Shown: positions 8,716-16,254 of the stretch, piece by piece | Numbering within the stretch: the stretch's first letter is position 1 | Layout: each line of letters starts with the position of its first letter | From: JAAYAY01 sp963674575 | GTDB lineage: Bacteria; Planctomycetota; Planctomycetia; Pirellulales; Thermoguttaceae | NCBI GenBank assembly: GCA_963674575.2 | Contig: CAXXQT010000008.1 | Location: 658,188-722,187, forward strand | Reading direction: 5' to 3' | DNA: 64,000 nt | Made by a program: the position numbers and the translations under genes | The notes under the pieces: model-generated | The model's database searches: none | Seen by the model: only the letters and a program-made list of their open reading frames with translations | What the model was told of the DNA's origin: nothing

Positions 8716-9019
8716 GCTTCCCGTCGCGTCGCGAGCGAATCAGGCGTTCTGGGCAATCGGATGGTGAGTCTCTGACGCCGCCAAGAGCCCGGCTGCCGAT
8801 GGCAAATTCGATCGATCGAGGAAATCGCTGCTGCTGGCAGAGAGGAGCAGCCGGGCTAGGGGAGCGGGCTTCCGGTCACGTCGCGAGCGAATCAGGCCTT
8901 TTGGCAGCCGGATGGTGAGTTTCTGACGCTGCCAAGAGCCCGGCTGCTGATGGCAAATTGGGGCGATCGTGGAAATTCCCAGTGCCGGCAAGGAGAGCAG
9001 TCGGGCTAGAGGAGTCCGG
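8716..9019. repeat. Two tandem 152-base structured repeats
   Basis: Two consecutive copies begin at 8716 and 8868 with GCTTCC and share long blocks such as GTCGCGAGCGAATCAGG, CGGATGGTGAGT and AAGAGCCCGGCTGC. Each copy folds back: AGCCCGGCTGC (8786-8796) pairs perfectly with 8847-8857, and AGCCCGGCTGCT (8937-8948) pairs with 8996-9007 with one G-U type change. The block fills the space between the convergent pyrK and rpsT genes and has no credible reading frame. The stem is better conserved than the sequence between its arms. Confidence 0.75.
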
Positions 9020-9055
9020 TAGAGGCGTTTGGCCGCAGGCACCGCGCAAGACACA

Positions 9056-9082
9056 GGGCTTCGGTGTCGTTCACCGAAGCCC
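9056..9082 (-). terminator. Hairpin downstream of rpsT
   Basis: Perfect 11-base-pair stem GGGCTTCGGTG (9056-9066) with CACCGAAGCCC (9072-9082), loop of five bases, 30 bases past the rpsT stop. The T tract on the minus strand is weak (TGTGTCTTG), so it may act as a convergent barrier rather than a classical terminator. Confidence 0.55.
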
Positions 9083-9112
9083 GTTGTATTTTCGAGTACC
9101 TGTCGCGATGGG

Positions 9113-9382
9113 TCAGGCTTGCTTGAGTGCCTTGATATCGCGTGACATGCGCGACTTCAGGCGGGCGACCGCATTGCGATGGATGAGGTTCGACGACCCG
9201 GCCTTGTCCAGCTTCTTGGCGGCGACGCGGAACTCGGTCTCTGCCTTTTCGACGTCGGCTGCCTTGATGGCTTCGCGAACCTTGCGGCACTGGGTGCGGA
9301 CTTCGCTTCGGCGTGCCCGATTGTGGATTCGGCGTTGCTCGTTCTGAAGCAGTCGCTTCTTGGCGCTTTTGGTATTCGGCAT
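9113..9382 (-). CDS. rpsT: 30S ribosomal protein S20
   Basis: Small basic protein that binds 16S rRNA during 30S assembly. It begins MPNTKSAKKRLLQNEQRR and has the family pattern of long Lys/Arg-rich helices; 89 residues is the usual length (about 87). The gene stands alone, as rpsT commonly does, with a hairpin on its 3' side and a TPR gene upstream on the same strand. The in-frame ATG at 9382 gives the conserved N-terminus, so the start is well fixed. Confidence 0.97.
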   Translation of the reverse strand: MPNTKSAKKRLLQNEQRRIHNRARRSEVRTQCRKVREAIKAADVEKAETEFRVAAKKLDKAGSSNLIHRNAVARLKSRMSRDIKALKQA

Positions 9383-9545
9383 AACTCGTTTCTCAAAAAC
9401 GTGCGGTGTATGCTATTGGGGGCATGGCCCCGTCCGTTTGGACTGTTTTCTTGTTCCCGCCGGGAAACCCTTCAGGTTCCATGTCAGACTGAGGTCGAGT
9501 TGGGAGAACTCGACGCAATTCCAACGCCGTCCCGGAACCAAACTA

Positions 9546-10904
9546 TCAATCTTCTCGGTTTTTGGCGATCTTGTCCAGTAGTGCCGCGATATCTTTGTAG
9601 CCAAAATCCATAGCGGCCAGGGTGTTGCCATACTGCTCGGCCGCATCGTAGTTTTTCAGGCCCAACTCCAGTTTCGCCGCATGGTAGAGGGCATCTTTCT
9701 TGTTTTCTTCGTCCTGATCGGAGATTTCGCGGACGGCGTTCGCGTAGTGATCCGAGGCGAGTTTGTATTGCTTGATGTGCTGGAAGCACTTACCGAGTTC
9801 CAATTGGCACTGGCCGTGGTGCTTGGTGTCGTTTCTGGCCTGCTGGAACTGTTGAATTGCCTCGCTGAACTTACTTAATTTGAGGTAGCGTTGGCCTAGC
9901 TTGAAGCGGTAGGAGCCGTTGCTCGGCGAGCGTTGGACGAGGTACTCGTAGTATTCCAACTCCTTTTCTACCAATTGCTTACGAGCAATGAGCAGGCGTT
10001 TCTTGGCTTCATCCGTTCCGGCTTCCGCCGCGGCTTTTTCGGCCTTGGAGAGGCGGTCGCGGAAGATCTGCAGCTGAATGCCCTTCAGGGTCTCCTGGAT
10101 TTCGGTATCGTCAGGGAACTCCTCGATGGCCTTGGTGAGGATCTCCACGGCCTGGTCTCCGTTGCCCGCTCGCTGATACATGGAGGCCAGTTCGTTGTAG
10201 GCGGCCTTGTCGCGGGGGTTTTTCTTGATTTGGCGGCGGAGCTGTTCTTCCGGGGAGAGTTCTTCTCGTTGCACGCCGGCAGTTGACGAGGCCTTCTTGA
10301 CGTCGCGGCTTGATTCGGCTTCCTCGTAGCCTCCCTTCTGCATCGTCATTTCGGCGGCGATTTGGCCAATTTGCCGCTGGGCCTCTTCGTCGTCCGGCTT
10401 GGCCTTGAGCACGCGTCGCCAGCAGAGTTCGGCGAGGTCGAACTCTTTTCGCTCGCGAAACACCGGGCCGCAGACGCGGTTGATGTGCAGGTCGTCCGGA
10501 TTGAACTTGAGGGCGGCGCGGAGATAAACAGCCTGGGTGTCGCTGTGTTCCATGTGCCCGCACGCGTCAGCCAGGGCGAGAAAGGTGGCGGTATCCCGGG
10601 GATTGGCCATCAGGGCCTCCAGGCCGCTCTTGATGACGCCCTTCCAGTCCTTCTGGAGGGCAGCTTTCTTGACCCCTCCTTTGGAGCCGATGCCCTTGAG
10701 GAACGAGCCCTTTTTCTTGTCCCCGTGCTTCTGAAAAAGGTTGGCCAAGCAGGTTTGGGTATAGAGGACGTTTCCGGGATCAGCCACGACGCACTGGCAG
10801 AAGAGATCGTGGGCGTAGTCGTGGTTGCCCTTGCCCATGAGGTTGTTAGCGTGCTGGAATAGCTGCTGCAGTCTCTTGTTGGGGCCGCTGGGTTGTTCGG
10901 TCAT
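9546..10904 (-). CDS. TPR protein, planctomycete type
   Basis: A predicted cytosolic helical repeat protein of 452 residues without signal peptide or membrane segment. Tetratricopeptide-like units are visible from the N-terminus (GNHDYAHDLFCQCVVADPGN), through the middle (NELASMYQRAGNGDQAVEIL) and near the C-terminus (LGQRYLKLSKFSEAIQQFQQ). A Lys-rich loop (GDKKKGSFLKGIGSKGGVKK) lies near residue 65, and a long charged segment rich in Glu and Lys separates the middle and last repeats. I chose ATG 10904 (MTEQPSG) because it resembles planctomycete relatives; an in-frame ATG at 10937 would add 11 residues. A scaffold or protein-interaction role is likely; the partner is unknown. Confidence 0.85.
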   Translation of the reverse strand: MTEQPSGPNKRLQQLFQHANNLMGKGNHDYAHDLFCQCVVADPGNVLYTQTCLANLFQKHGDKKKGSFLKGIGSKGGVKKAALQKDWKGVIKSGLEALMANPRDTATFLALADACGHMEHSDTQAVYLRAALKFNPDDLHINRVCGPVFRERKEFDLAELCWRRVLKAKPDDEEAQRQIGQIAAEMTMQKGGYEEAESSRDVKKASSTAGVQREELSPEEQLRRQIKKNPRDKAAYNELASMYQRAGNGDQAVEILTKAIEEFPDDTEIQETLKGIQLQIFRDRLSKAEKAAAEAGTDEAKKRLLIARKQLVEKELEYYEYLVQRSPSNGSYRFKLGQRYLKLSKFSEAIQQFQQARNDTKHHGQCQLELGKCFQHIKQYKLASDHYANAVREISDQDEENKKDALYHAAKLELGLKNYDAAEQYGNTLAAMDFGYKDIAALLDKIAKNRED

Positions 10905-10999
10905 TGGGGTTGGAGCCCGGGGGTTGAAGGGCAACATGGCCCCGGCGTAGAGTAAGAGATGCCCCCCACGCCGAGTGAAACAGCCTATTCTGCTATTCT

Positions 11000-11314
11000 A
11001 AGGCAACAGGGCGAAAAAAATCTACCAGTTGGACGCACAAATGGTGCTGGATGGTCGATGAGCGTGCGAAACAGCGGAAACAGGGAGGCTGTATCGGTTT
11101 TGGTCCCCTGTTTCGGACGCTCATCGACTATCCAGGGCCATTTCCCGAGGGCAGAAATCCGAACCCGCTGACAACATCAGGATTAGGAAAAGGTGTGAAC
11201 ATGTGGAGCGGCCAGGCGGGTGTCCTGTTCAACCCACGTTGTGCTCCACATATCCACGCCTTTTCCCAATCCTGGAGCGTCCAACCGGTAGGTTTTTTTC
11301 GCCCTGTTGTCTAA
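11000..11314. mobile_element. 315-base element with 36-base terminal inverted repeats and two internal hairpins
   Basis: The left end (11001-11036) and right end (11277-11312) are inverted copies, alike at about 32 of 36 positions, including seven A on one side and seven T on the other. Inside are two further imperfect palindromes: 11047-11074 with 11105-11133 (core GTCGATGAGCGT) and 11179-11209 with 11243-11273 (core ATGTGGAGC). There is no open reading frame of note. A solo end lies at 1151-1191. This fits a non-autonomous inverted-repeat element or a large structured transcript. It fills most of the gap between the TPR gene and cobA-hemD. Confidence 0.65.
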
Positions 11315-11378
11315 CACGTTGGTACGACAGCACAACGGTTCGTTTTGCGGGCTTCGCTTTTGGAGAATCCCCCCAGGA

Positions 11379-12923
11379 ATGACACGAAGAAGTGACAAAA
11401 AAACCGGGATCGTTTACCTCATCGGAGCGGGGCCGGGCGACCCGGGCTTGATCACCCTCCGTGGGGCTGAATGCCTCAGGCTGGCCGATTTCGTGCTTCA
11501 CGACTACCTGGTTGACCCCCGGGTCCTGCGCCATGCAAGTTCCGAGGCAGAGGTTGTCTGTCTGGGGCACCACAGCCGGCAGCGGATGATGGGTCAGGAG
11601 GAGATCAACGAGTTGATGATCCGCGAGGCGAAGCGAGGGCGTATCGTGGCTCGCCTCAAAGGGGGGGATCCCGACGTATTTGGTCGGCTTGCGGACGAGA
11701 CGGAGGCCCTGCGAGACGCCGCGATCCCCTACGAGATCGTGCCCGGCGTGACGGCTGCCCTGGCGGCGGGAGGCTATGCCGAGATCGATCTGACCCATGC
11801 GGATCATTCCTCGTGTTTGGCCCTGGTGACCGGCCAGGAGCGGCGGGGCAAGAAAGGGCCGGCCCTCGACTATCGAGCCCTGGCGGGATTTCCGGGAACG
11901 CTCGTTTTCTACATGGGGATCCGCAACGCGGCCGAGTGGAGCCGGGCCTTAATCGACGGGGGCAAAGCTCCTGAGACCCCGGTGGCGATCGTTCGCCGAT
12001 GCACGCTTCCCGATCAGGCGGTGGTTCGAGCCACGTTGGAAACGGTTGCCGAGACGATTCGCACGGCACGAATTCTGCCGCCCGCGGTGACCATCGTGGG
12101 AACCGGCGCCGGGCTGGGTCCCGAGGTTTCGTGGTTTGCCTCGCGGCCTCTGTTTGGCAAGACGGTGCTGGTTACCCGACCGCGTCACCAGGCGGAGCCG
12201 CTTTGCCGGCGCCTGGCGGAACTGGGGGCTCGGGTTCTATTGCAACCCACCATTGAGATCAAGGCCTGCAAGGACTGGGGCCCCGTTGACGAGGCGTTGG
12301 CAGGCCTCGATCGATTTGATTGGCTCGTCTTTTCCAGTTCCAACGGGGTCCAGCATCTGCTCTCGCGTTTGTTTGCTCTGGGAAGGGATACCCGAGCGCT
12401 TGGCTCGATCAAACTGGGGGCCATTGGGCCCGGAACGGCCGAGGCGTTGGCGTCCTGGCATTTGAAGGCGGATCTGGTTCCCAGCGAGTATCGGGCCGAG
12501 TCGCTGGCCGATGAGTTGGCGCCCCACGTAGCGGACAAGCATGTGCTGCTGGCTCGGGCGAGTCGTGGGCGGGAAGTGCTTGCGGAGCGATTGGAGCAGG
12601 CCGGCGCGCAGGTGTCGCAGGTCGTTGTCTACGAGAGTTGTGACGTGGAGCAGGCCGACCCGGAAGTGGAGGCCTCGCTTTGGGAGGACCAAATCGACTG
12701 GGTCACCGTCACGAGTTCGGCGATTGCAAGATCAGCCGTTCGTCTGTTCCAGGAAGGGTTGGGAAGGGCGAAGTTGGCAAGTATCAGCCCGATCACCTCG
12801 GAGACCCTGCGCCAAATGGGCCACGATCCGGGAGCCGAGGCGACGGAGTACACGATGGACGGTGTGGTGGAGGCAATCCTCAGAGTCGAGGGAGAAGATG
12901 GGAAGGGTACGTCAGCGCGGTAG
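11379..12923 (+). CDS. cobA-hemD: Fused uroporphyrinogen-III C-methyltransferase / uroporphyrinogen-III synthase
   Basis: Bifunctional tetrapyrrole enzyme of about 514 residues. The N-terminal half is an SAM-dependent SUMT: VYLIGAGPGDPGLITLRGAE, then RLKGGDPDVFGRLADE and EIVPGVTAALAAGGYA are the canonical motifs. It makes precorrin-2 for siroheme or cobalamin. The C-terminal half (from about residue 262, LFGKTVLVTRP) is HemD-like, with FSSSNGVQHLL and VTVTSSAIARSAVRLF, and closes the uroporphyrinogen ring. The fusion places branch-point synthesis and the first methylation on one chain. ATG 11379 follows an AGGA-like site and gives the family N-terminus; upstream in-frame codons lie in the repeat-rich spacer. 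Confidence 0.93.
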   Translation: MTRRSDKKTGIVYLIGAGPGDPGLITLRGAECLRLADFVLHDYLVDPRVLRHASSEAEVVCLGHHSRQRMMGQEEINELMIREAKRGRIVARLKGGDPDVFGRLADETEALRDAAIPYEIVPGVTAALAAGGYAEIDLTHADHSSCLALVTGQERRGKKGPALDYRALAGFPGTLVFYMGIRNAAEWSRALIDGGKAPETPVAIVRRCTLPDQAVVRATLETVAETIRTARILPPAVTIVGTGAGLGPEVSWFASRPLFGKTVLVTRPRHQAEPLCRRLAELGARVLLQPTIEIKACKDWGPVDEALAGLDRFDWLVFSSSNGVQHLLSRLFALGRDTRALGSIKLGAIGPGTAEALASWHLKADLVPSEYRAESLADELAPHVADKHVLLARASRGREVLAERLEQAGAQVSQVVVYESCDVEQADPEVEASLWEDQIDWVTVTSSAIARSAVRLFQEGLGRAKLASISPITSETLRQMGHDPGAEATEYTMDGVVEAILRVEGEDGKGTSAR

Positions 12924-12924
12924 A

Positions 12925-13107
12925 TCAAACTTGCTCGCGAAGCGTTGACCAACTCAGATAGCCGAGAATACCGGAGCAGACGATGAAGCCGATATCCATC
13001 ACGCTGCTGACGCGGTTGAACGGCGTTCCCATGGCAATATCCAGCCCAAAAACGAGCAAGACAAGGGCCGAGATGGCGATTCCGAGGATGCAGAGGGCTT
13101 TGGCCAT
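12925..13107 (-). CDS. Small membrane protein, conserved in planctomycetes
   Basis: A 60-residue protein with two hydrophobic segments (about residues 4-24 and 36-52), separated by a short polar loop, and a charged C-terminal end LSWSTLREQV. The pattern MAKALCILG...FGLDIAMGTPF...MDIGFIVCSGILGYLSW resembles a small protein I have seen in planctomycete genomes; no function is assigned. It converges on cobA-hemD with a one-base gap between stop codons. The AT-rich segment 13140-13195, unusual for this window, probably carries its promoter. Confidence 0.75.
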   Translation of the reverse strand: MAKALCILGIAISALVLLVFGLDIAMGTPFNRVSSVMDIGFIVCSGILGYLSWSTLREQV

Positions 13108-13391
13108 TGGAAAGGGTTCCCAGGAACACCTGTAATGTTTCGCGGACTAACGTATTCTCCCAAGAATACCCAGCATATTCTAATATAATTCGCCAGCGAC
13201 GCTACCTCTACCACTAAAGTGCCGTCTGAATGACCATTTCGGGTGCCATTCGTGGGCTTTGGGGGGGATATTCCGGCTGCGACGTTTGCGGGGTCTTCTT
13301 GGAGGCTCTGGCAAAACGAGTGAGTTTCCCACGGGCATGGGTACACCGGCCTGTGGATATGATAGCGACTCTAGGAAAGGACGAATCGTCT

Positions 13392-14558
13392 GTGGACCAG
13401 AATAATCAAACTTTGGGAGATTTAAACCCTTGGGAGGGGTTTCGTCGTGAAATGCCGGTCGCTCGTCGCTGGGCCTATTTCGACCACGCGGCGGTCTCGC
13501 CCCTGCCGGCTCGAAGCCACAAAGCCCTGCTTCGCTGGGCCGAGCAGGCCTGCGAGCACGGCGATATTTACTGGCCCACGTGGGCCGAGCGGGCGGAAGA
13601 TCTCCGGCGATCGGCGGCCCAGATGCTGGGGGCCACGCCAGAAGAAATCGCACTGGTTCGTAGCACTAGCGAGGGGGTTAATTTGGTTGCGGAGGGGTTT
13701 CCGTGGAAGCCGGGCGACAACGTGGTGACCCTGGCTGACGAATTTCCTACGAATCAATACGCCTGGTTGAACCAGGAGGATCGGGGCGTGGAGACTCGCC
13801 GAGTGCCCGTCGGGCCGGAGGGAGTGGAGATTGACGCCATCGCCAAGGCGATGGACGAGCGGACCCGATTGCTGACGATCAGTTGGGTCAGCTATTGCAC
13901 GGGCAGGCGGTTCGACCTCGACCAACTGGCCGAGTTGGCCCATTCCCGGGGGGCCCTACTGTTTGTGGACGGGATCCAGGGGCTGAGCGTATTGCCTCTG
14001 GATGTTCGCAAGACACCGATCGATTTCCTGGCCGCCGACGGACACAAATGGATGTTGGGGCCGGAGGGGGCGGGGATTTTTTACCTTCGTCGCGAGCACC
14101 TGGACCTGCTTCGGCCGATCGGGTTGGGCTGGAATAGCGTTATTCATGCCCATGACTTCGCCCGGATCGAGTTGAACCTGAAAGACACGGCGGCTCGCTA
14201 CGAAGGCGGTTCGCAGAACATGGCGGGCATGATCGGGCTGGCGTCGAGCGTTGAGTTGCTGTTGGAATTGGGCCAAGCGGAACTTGCCCAGCGGATCGAA
14301 CAGACCACCGATGCCGCCTGCGAGCGACTGGCGTCGGTCGGCGCCAAGGTCATCAGCGATCGAAGGCCCGGGCGGAAGAGCGGGATCGTCATTTTCGAAA
14401 TGCCGGGTCGGGAGCCCATGGAGGTGCGGCAGAAATGCCTCGATCGAGACATTGTTCTCAGTTGCCGGGCAGGCCGACTGCGGATCAGCGTCCACGGCTA
14501 CAACAATACGGAGGATCTGGATCGATTGATCGAGGTGCTCGGCAGCACGGCTCAATGA
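13392..14558 (+). CDS. PLP-dependent aminotransferase class V (cysteine desulfurase-like)
   Basis: Fold-type I pyridoxal-phosphate enzyme, 388 residues. It has the N-terminal YFDHAAVSPLP, the cofactor-phosphate region STSEGVNLVAEGF, the aspartate in LLFVDGIQGLSVLPLD, and the Schiff-base lysine in AADGHKWMLGPEGAG. The active-site cysteine loop of NifS/IscS/SufS is not evident, so an isopenicillin-N epimerase-like or other aminotransferase role is as likely as desulfuration. GTG 13392 is preferred because AGGAAAGGA ends ten bases upstream and homologs begin near here; ATG 13359 is the alternative. It is not in an obvious Fe-S operon. Confidence 0.88.
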   Translation: MDQNNQTLGDLNPWEGFRREMPVARRWAYFDHAAVSPLPARSHKALLRWAEQACEHGDIYWPTWAERAEDLRRSAAQMLGATPEEIALVRSTSEGVNLVAEGFPWKPGDNVVTLADEFPTNQYAWLNQEDRGVETRRVPVGPEGVEIDAIAKAMDERTRLLTISWVSYCTGRRFDLDQLAELAHSRGALLFVDGIQGLSVLPLDVRKTPIDFLAADGHKWMLGPEGAGIFYLRREHLDLLRPIGLGWNSVIHAHDFARIELNLKDTAARYEGGSQNMAGMIGLASSVELLLELGQAELAQRIEQTTDAACERLASVGAKVISDRRPGRKSGIVIFEMPGREPMEVRQKCLDRDIVLSCRAGRLRISVHGYNNTEDLDRLIEVLGSTAQ

Positions 14559-14767
14559 CGAAAGAATGACGAATGCAGGAAGTCCGAAGGCTTGGTCATT
14601 TGGGCCTTCGGGCTTCGTTCGTCATTTGAATTTCCTCATTCGTCATTTCCTGGAGGGGGCGACCGGGACTGTGATTGTGATTAAGATTACGATTATGATT
14701 AAGATGATGGATGGGATTGGGGGCCGAGAGGAATATCTTTGTGGCCCGAAAGTGGTAGAAGCAAAAA
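14559..14767 (+). repeat. Intergenic spacer with AATGACGAA-type and GATTA repeats
   Basis: Contains several direct and inverted copies of short motifs: AATGACGAA and CGTCATTT at 14564-14650, CGAAGGC with GCCTTCG forming a hairpin near 14590-14625, and a run of GATTA/GATTG pentamers at 14671-14706. The same AATGACGAA family recurs at 41078-41135. No gene is credible here. Confidence 0.6.
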
Positions 14768-15268
14768 ATGACTGAACTGAGTCCCCGCGCGGCTGTTTAT
14801 CCTGGCTCCTTCGACCCGATCACGTTGGGGCATCTCGACGTGATGGAGCGGAGCAGTCGATTGTTCGATCGGCTGATCATCGGGGTGGGCGTGAATATTG
14901 AAAAGCAGCCCATGTTTGATGCCGGGGAGCGTCTGGAGTTGATCCAAACGGCAACGGCCCACCTGGAGAACGTGGAGATTCGGGAGTTTCACGGGCTGGC
15001 GGTCGAGTTCGTCAAGTCGTGCGGGGCGTGCGTGATGATTCGCGGCGTTCGTCCGATTACGGACATTCCGGCCGAGTTGACCATGATGATGGCCAATCGC
15101 CGCCTGGCACCGGAAGTGGAGACCTTGTTCATGCTGGCCGACGGCGAACTGGCTCACGTTTCCAGCTCACTCATCAAGCAGATCGCGCCCCTGGCGGACG
15201 AGACGGCTCTGGCTCGGTTCCTGCCGGCCAACGTGGTGGAGGCGGTGCGGTCGAAGGTGAATATGTAG
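14768..15268 (+). CDS. coaD: Pantetheine-phosphate adenylyltransferase
   Basis: Transfers AMP from ATP to 4'-phosphopantetheine, the penultimate step of coenzyme A synthesis. The nucleotidyltransferase signature AVYPGSFDPITLGHLDV carries the T/HxGH motif, RGVRPITDIPAEL contains the conserved arginine, and the C-terminal SSSLIKQIA is the ISSTxIR-like motif. The 166-residue length matches the family (about 160). A TTTTCGC/GCGAAAA hairpin lies just after the stop at 15281-15297. Confidence 0.97.
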   Translation: MTELSPRAAVYPGSFDPITLGHLDVMERSSRLFDRLIIGVGVNIEKQPMFDAGERLELIQTATAHLENVEIREFHGLAVEFVKSCGACVMIRGVRPITDIPAELTMMMANRRLAPEVETLFMLADGELAHVSSSLIKQIAPLADETALARFLPANVVEAVRSKVNM

Positions 15269-15343
15269 CGGCGAAGTTGCTTTTCGCTCCGCGAAAAGGC
15301 GTTTGTTCGCGGAGTGGACAACGACGTTATGGGCGATAGCCAA

Positions 15344-15799
15344 TTAGCCGTTCTTCTCTCGCCAGGCCAGAAAGTCTTGGACCTGGAGCCGAAGGTGTTG
15401 GCGAGACTTCTCTTCCGGCGTCAACTCATGCTGCTTCGACGCAGTCGATCCGCCTTCATCGAATGGCGAGCCCTCTTCCTCACTTTCGGTTCTGTTTCGG
15501 GCAACCGTGCGGGAGAAATCTCGACTCTCCAGCGGGTCGTAGAACACCCCGATGCACAAGGGACGGCTTGTTTGTTGACGGAATGCGGCGGCAGTGTTTT
15601 CGGCAAGGCCCTTGGTGTCGCAGCTTGAGGCCGAGCAGAAGAAGTTGCCTCGGAAGCGGCTGCAATCGGCTCTCGTGATGATTGCGACGGCGAGTCCCTG
15701 CTGCTCATCGACGGCCGAAAGACTGGCCGGTTGTGCGACAACCTCAGAGGGTTCACCGAGCCAGTCGTCATTGGAATGAAACAAGCCAGCATTACTCAA
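15344..15799 (-). CDS. Hypothetical protein
   Basis: A 151-residue unrecognised protein. It has five cysteines; two are in NFFCSASSC, and the others precede and follow it. The C-terminal third is acidic then basic (ESEEEGSPFDEGGS and ELTPEEKSRQHLRLQVQDFLAW), which suggests a helical tail. There is no signal peptide or membrane segment. It overlaps the end of the upstream membrane gene by eight bases on the same strand, which supports a real, co-transcribed gene. I assign no function. Confidence 0.5.
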   Translation of the reverse strand: MSNAGLFHSNDDWLGEPSEVVAQPASLSAVDEQQGLAVAIITRADCSRFRGNFFCSASSCDTKGLAENTAAAFRQQTSRPLCIGVFYDPLESRDFSRTVARNRTESEEEGSPFDEGGSTASKQHELTPEEKSRQHLRLQVQDFLAWREKNG

Positions 15800-16028
15800 G
15801 GGACCAAAGGGCGATTCCTCCCAAGACTAGAACGCCGAAACGGACATAGGAACGAGCGCTGCTCAGAACGGACCAGACTGCGAGCAAGCCAAGCTGGGCG
15901 ACGGGGAGGGCGGAGACGGTGGTTAGCACGAAAGAACTATCGCTGCGCCGGTAGGAGGCTGCGATCCAGATCATCGCCGCGACATGCGCCGCCACTACCA
16001 CCGCAAGCACACCCCTCTGCCACTTCAT
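15792..16028 (-). CDS. Small membrane protein of unknown function
   Basis: From ATG 16028 (MKWQRGVLAVV) this gives 78 residues with two or three hydrophobic segments: about 5-22, 32-52 and 61-77. A longer frame starting at ATG 16121 would add 31 residues but runs through a 17-base G tract (C on the plus strand at 16063-16079), whose true length is uncertain, so I prefer the inner start. The gene overlaps the next one downstream by eight bases. Function unknown; the poly-G tract near the 5' end is the notable feature. Confidence 0.5.
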   Translation of the reverse strand: MKWQRGVLAVVVAAHVAAMIWIAASYRRSDSSFVLTTVSALPVAQLGLLAVWSVLSSARSYVRFGVLVLGGIALWSLE

Positions 16029-16062
16029 GATTCCCCCGATCGTGTGAGCGAAGCCCTTGGAG

Positions 16063-16079
16063 CCCCCCCCCCCCCCCCC
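16063..16079. repeat. 17-base poly-C/poly-G tract
   Basis: An uninterrupted run of 17 C on the plus strand. It lies 35 bases upstream of the inner start of the small membrane gene, or inside its extended frame as a polyglycine stretch. Runs of this length are prone to slippage in replication and to length errors in sequencing. Confidence 0.9.
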
Positions 16080-16218
16080 GAGCTCTTCTGGCGGTATAGC
16101 AGTCTTGGGAGAATCTGTCAATTATTCGCAGTGAAAACGAATGACGGCGGGGACAAGGCTGAAGACTGAAGACCTAAGGCTGAAGGACTGCAAGACAAGG
16201 GGCTTCGACGCATCGGAG

Positions 16219-16241
16219 CAGGCTGAAGCCTGGACTCCAAC
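16219..16241 (-). repeat. Dispersed repeat, copy of the one at 51337
   Basis: The 23-base sequence CAGGCTGAAGCCTGGACTC plus CAAC is the exact reverse complement of 51337-51359. It contains the palindrome AGGCTGAAGCCT. The surrounding spacer also has GGCTGAAG direct repeats (16166-16190). Confidence 0.7.
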
Positions 16242-16254
16242 GGATGCCCGGAAC

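Noticed and set aside
8740..9054. 104-residue minus-strand reading frame between pyrK and rpsT
   Set aside because: Its internal repetition simply mirrors the two 152-base DNA repeats, and the hairpin structure explains the conservation better.
14566..14775. Seventy-residue plus-strand reading frame before coaD
   Set aside because: Made of the intergenic AATGACGAA and GATTA repeats; no homology-like pattern and no ribosome-binding site.
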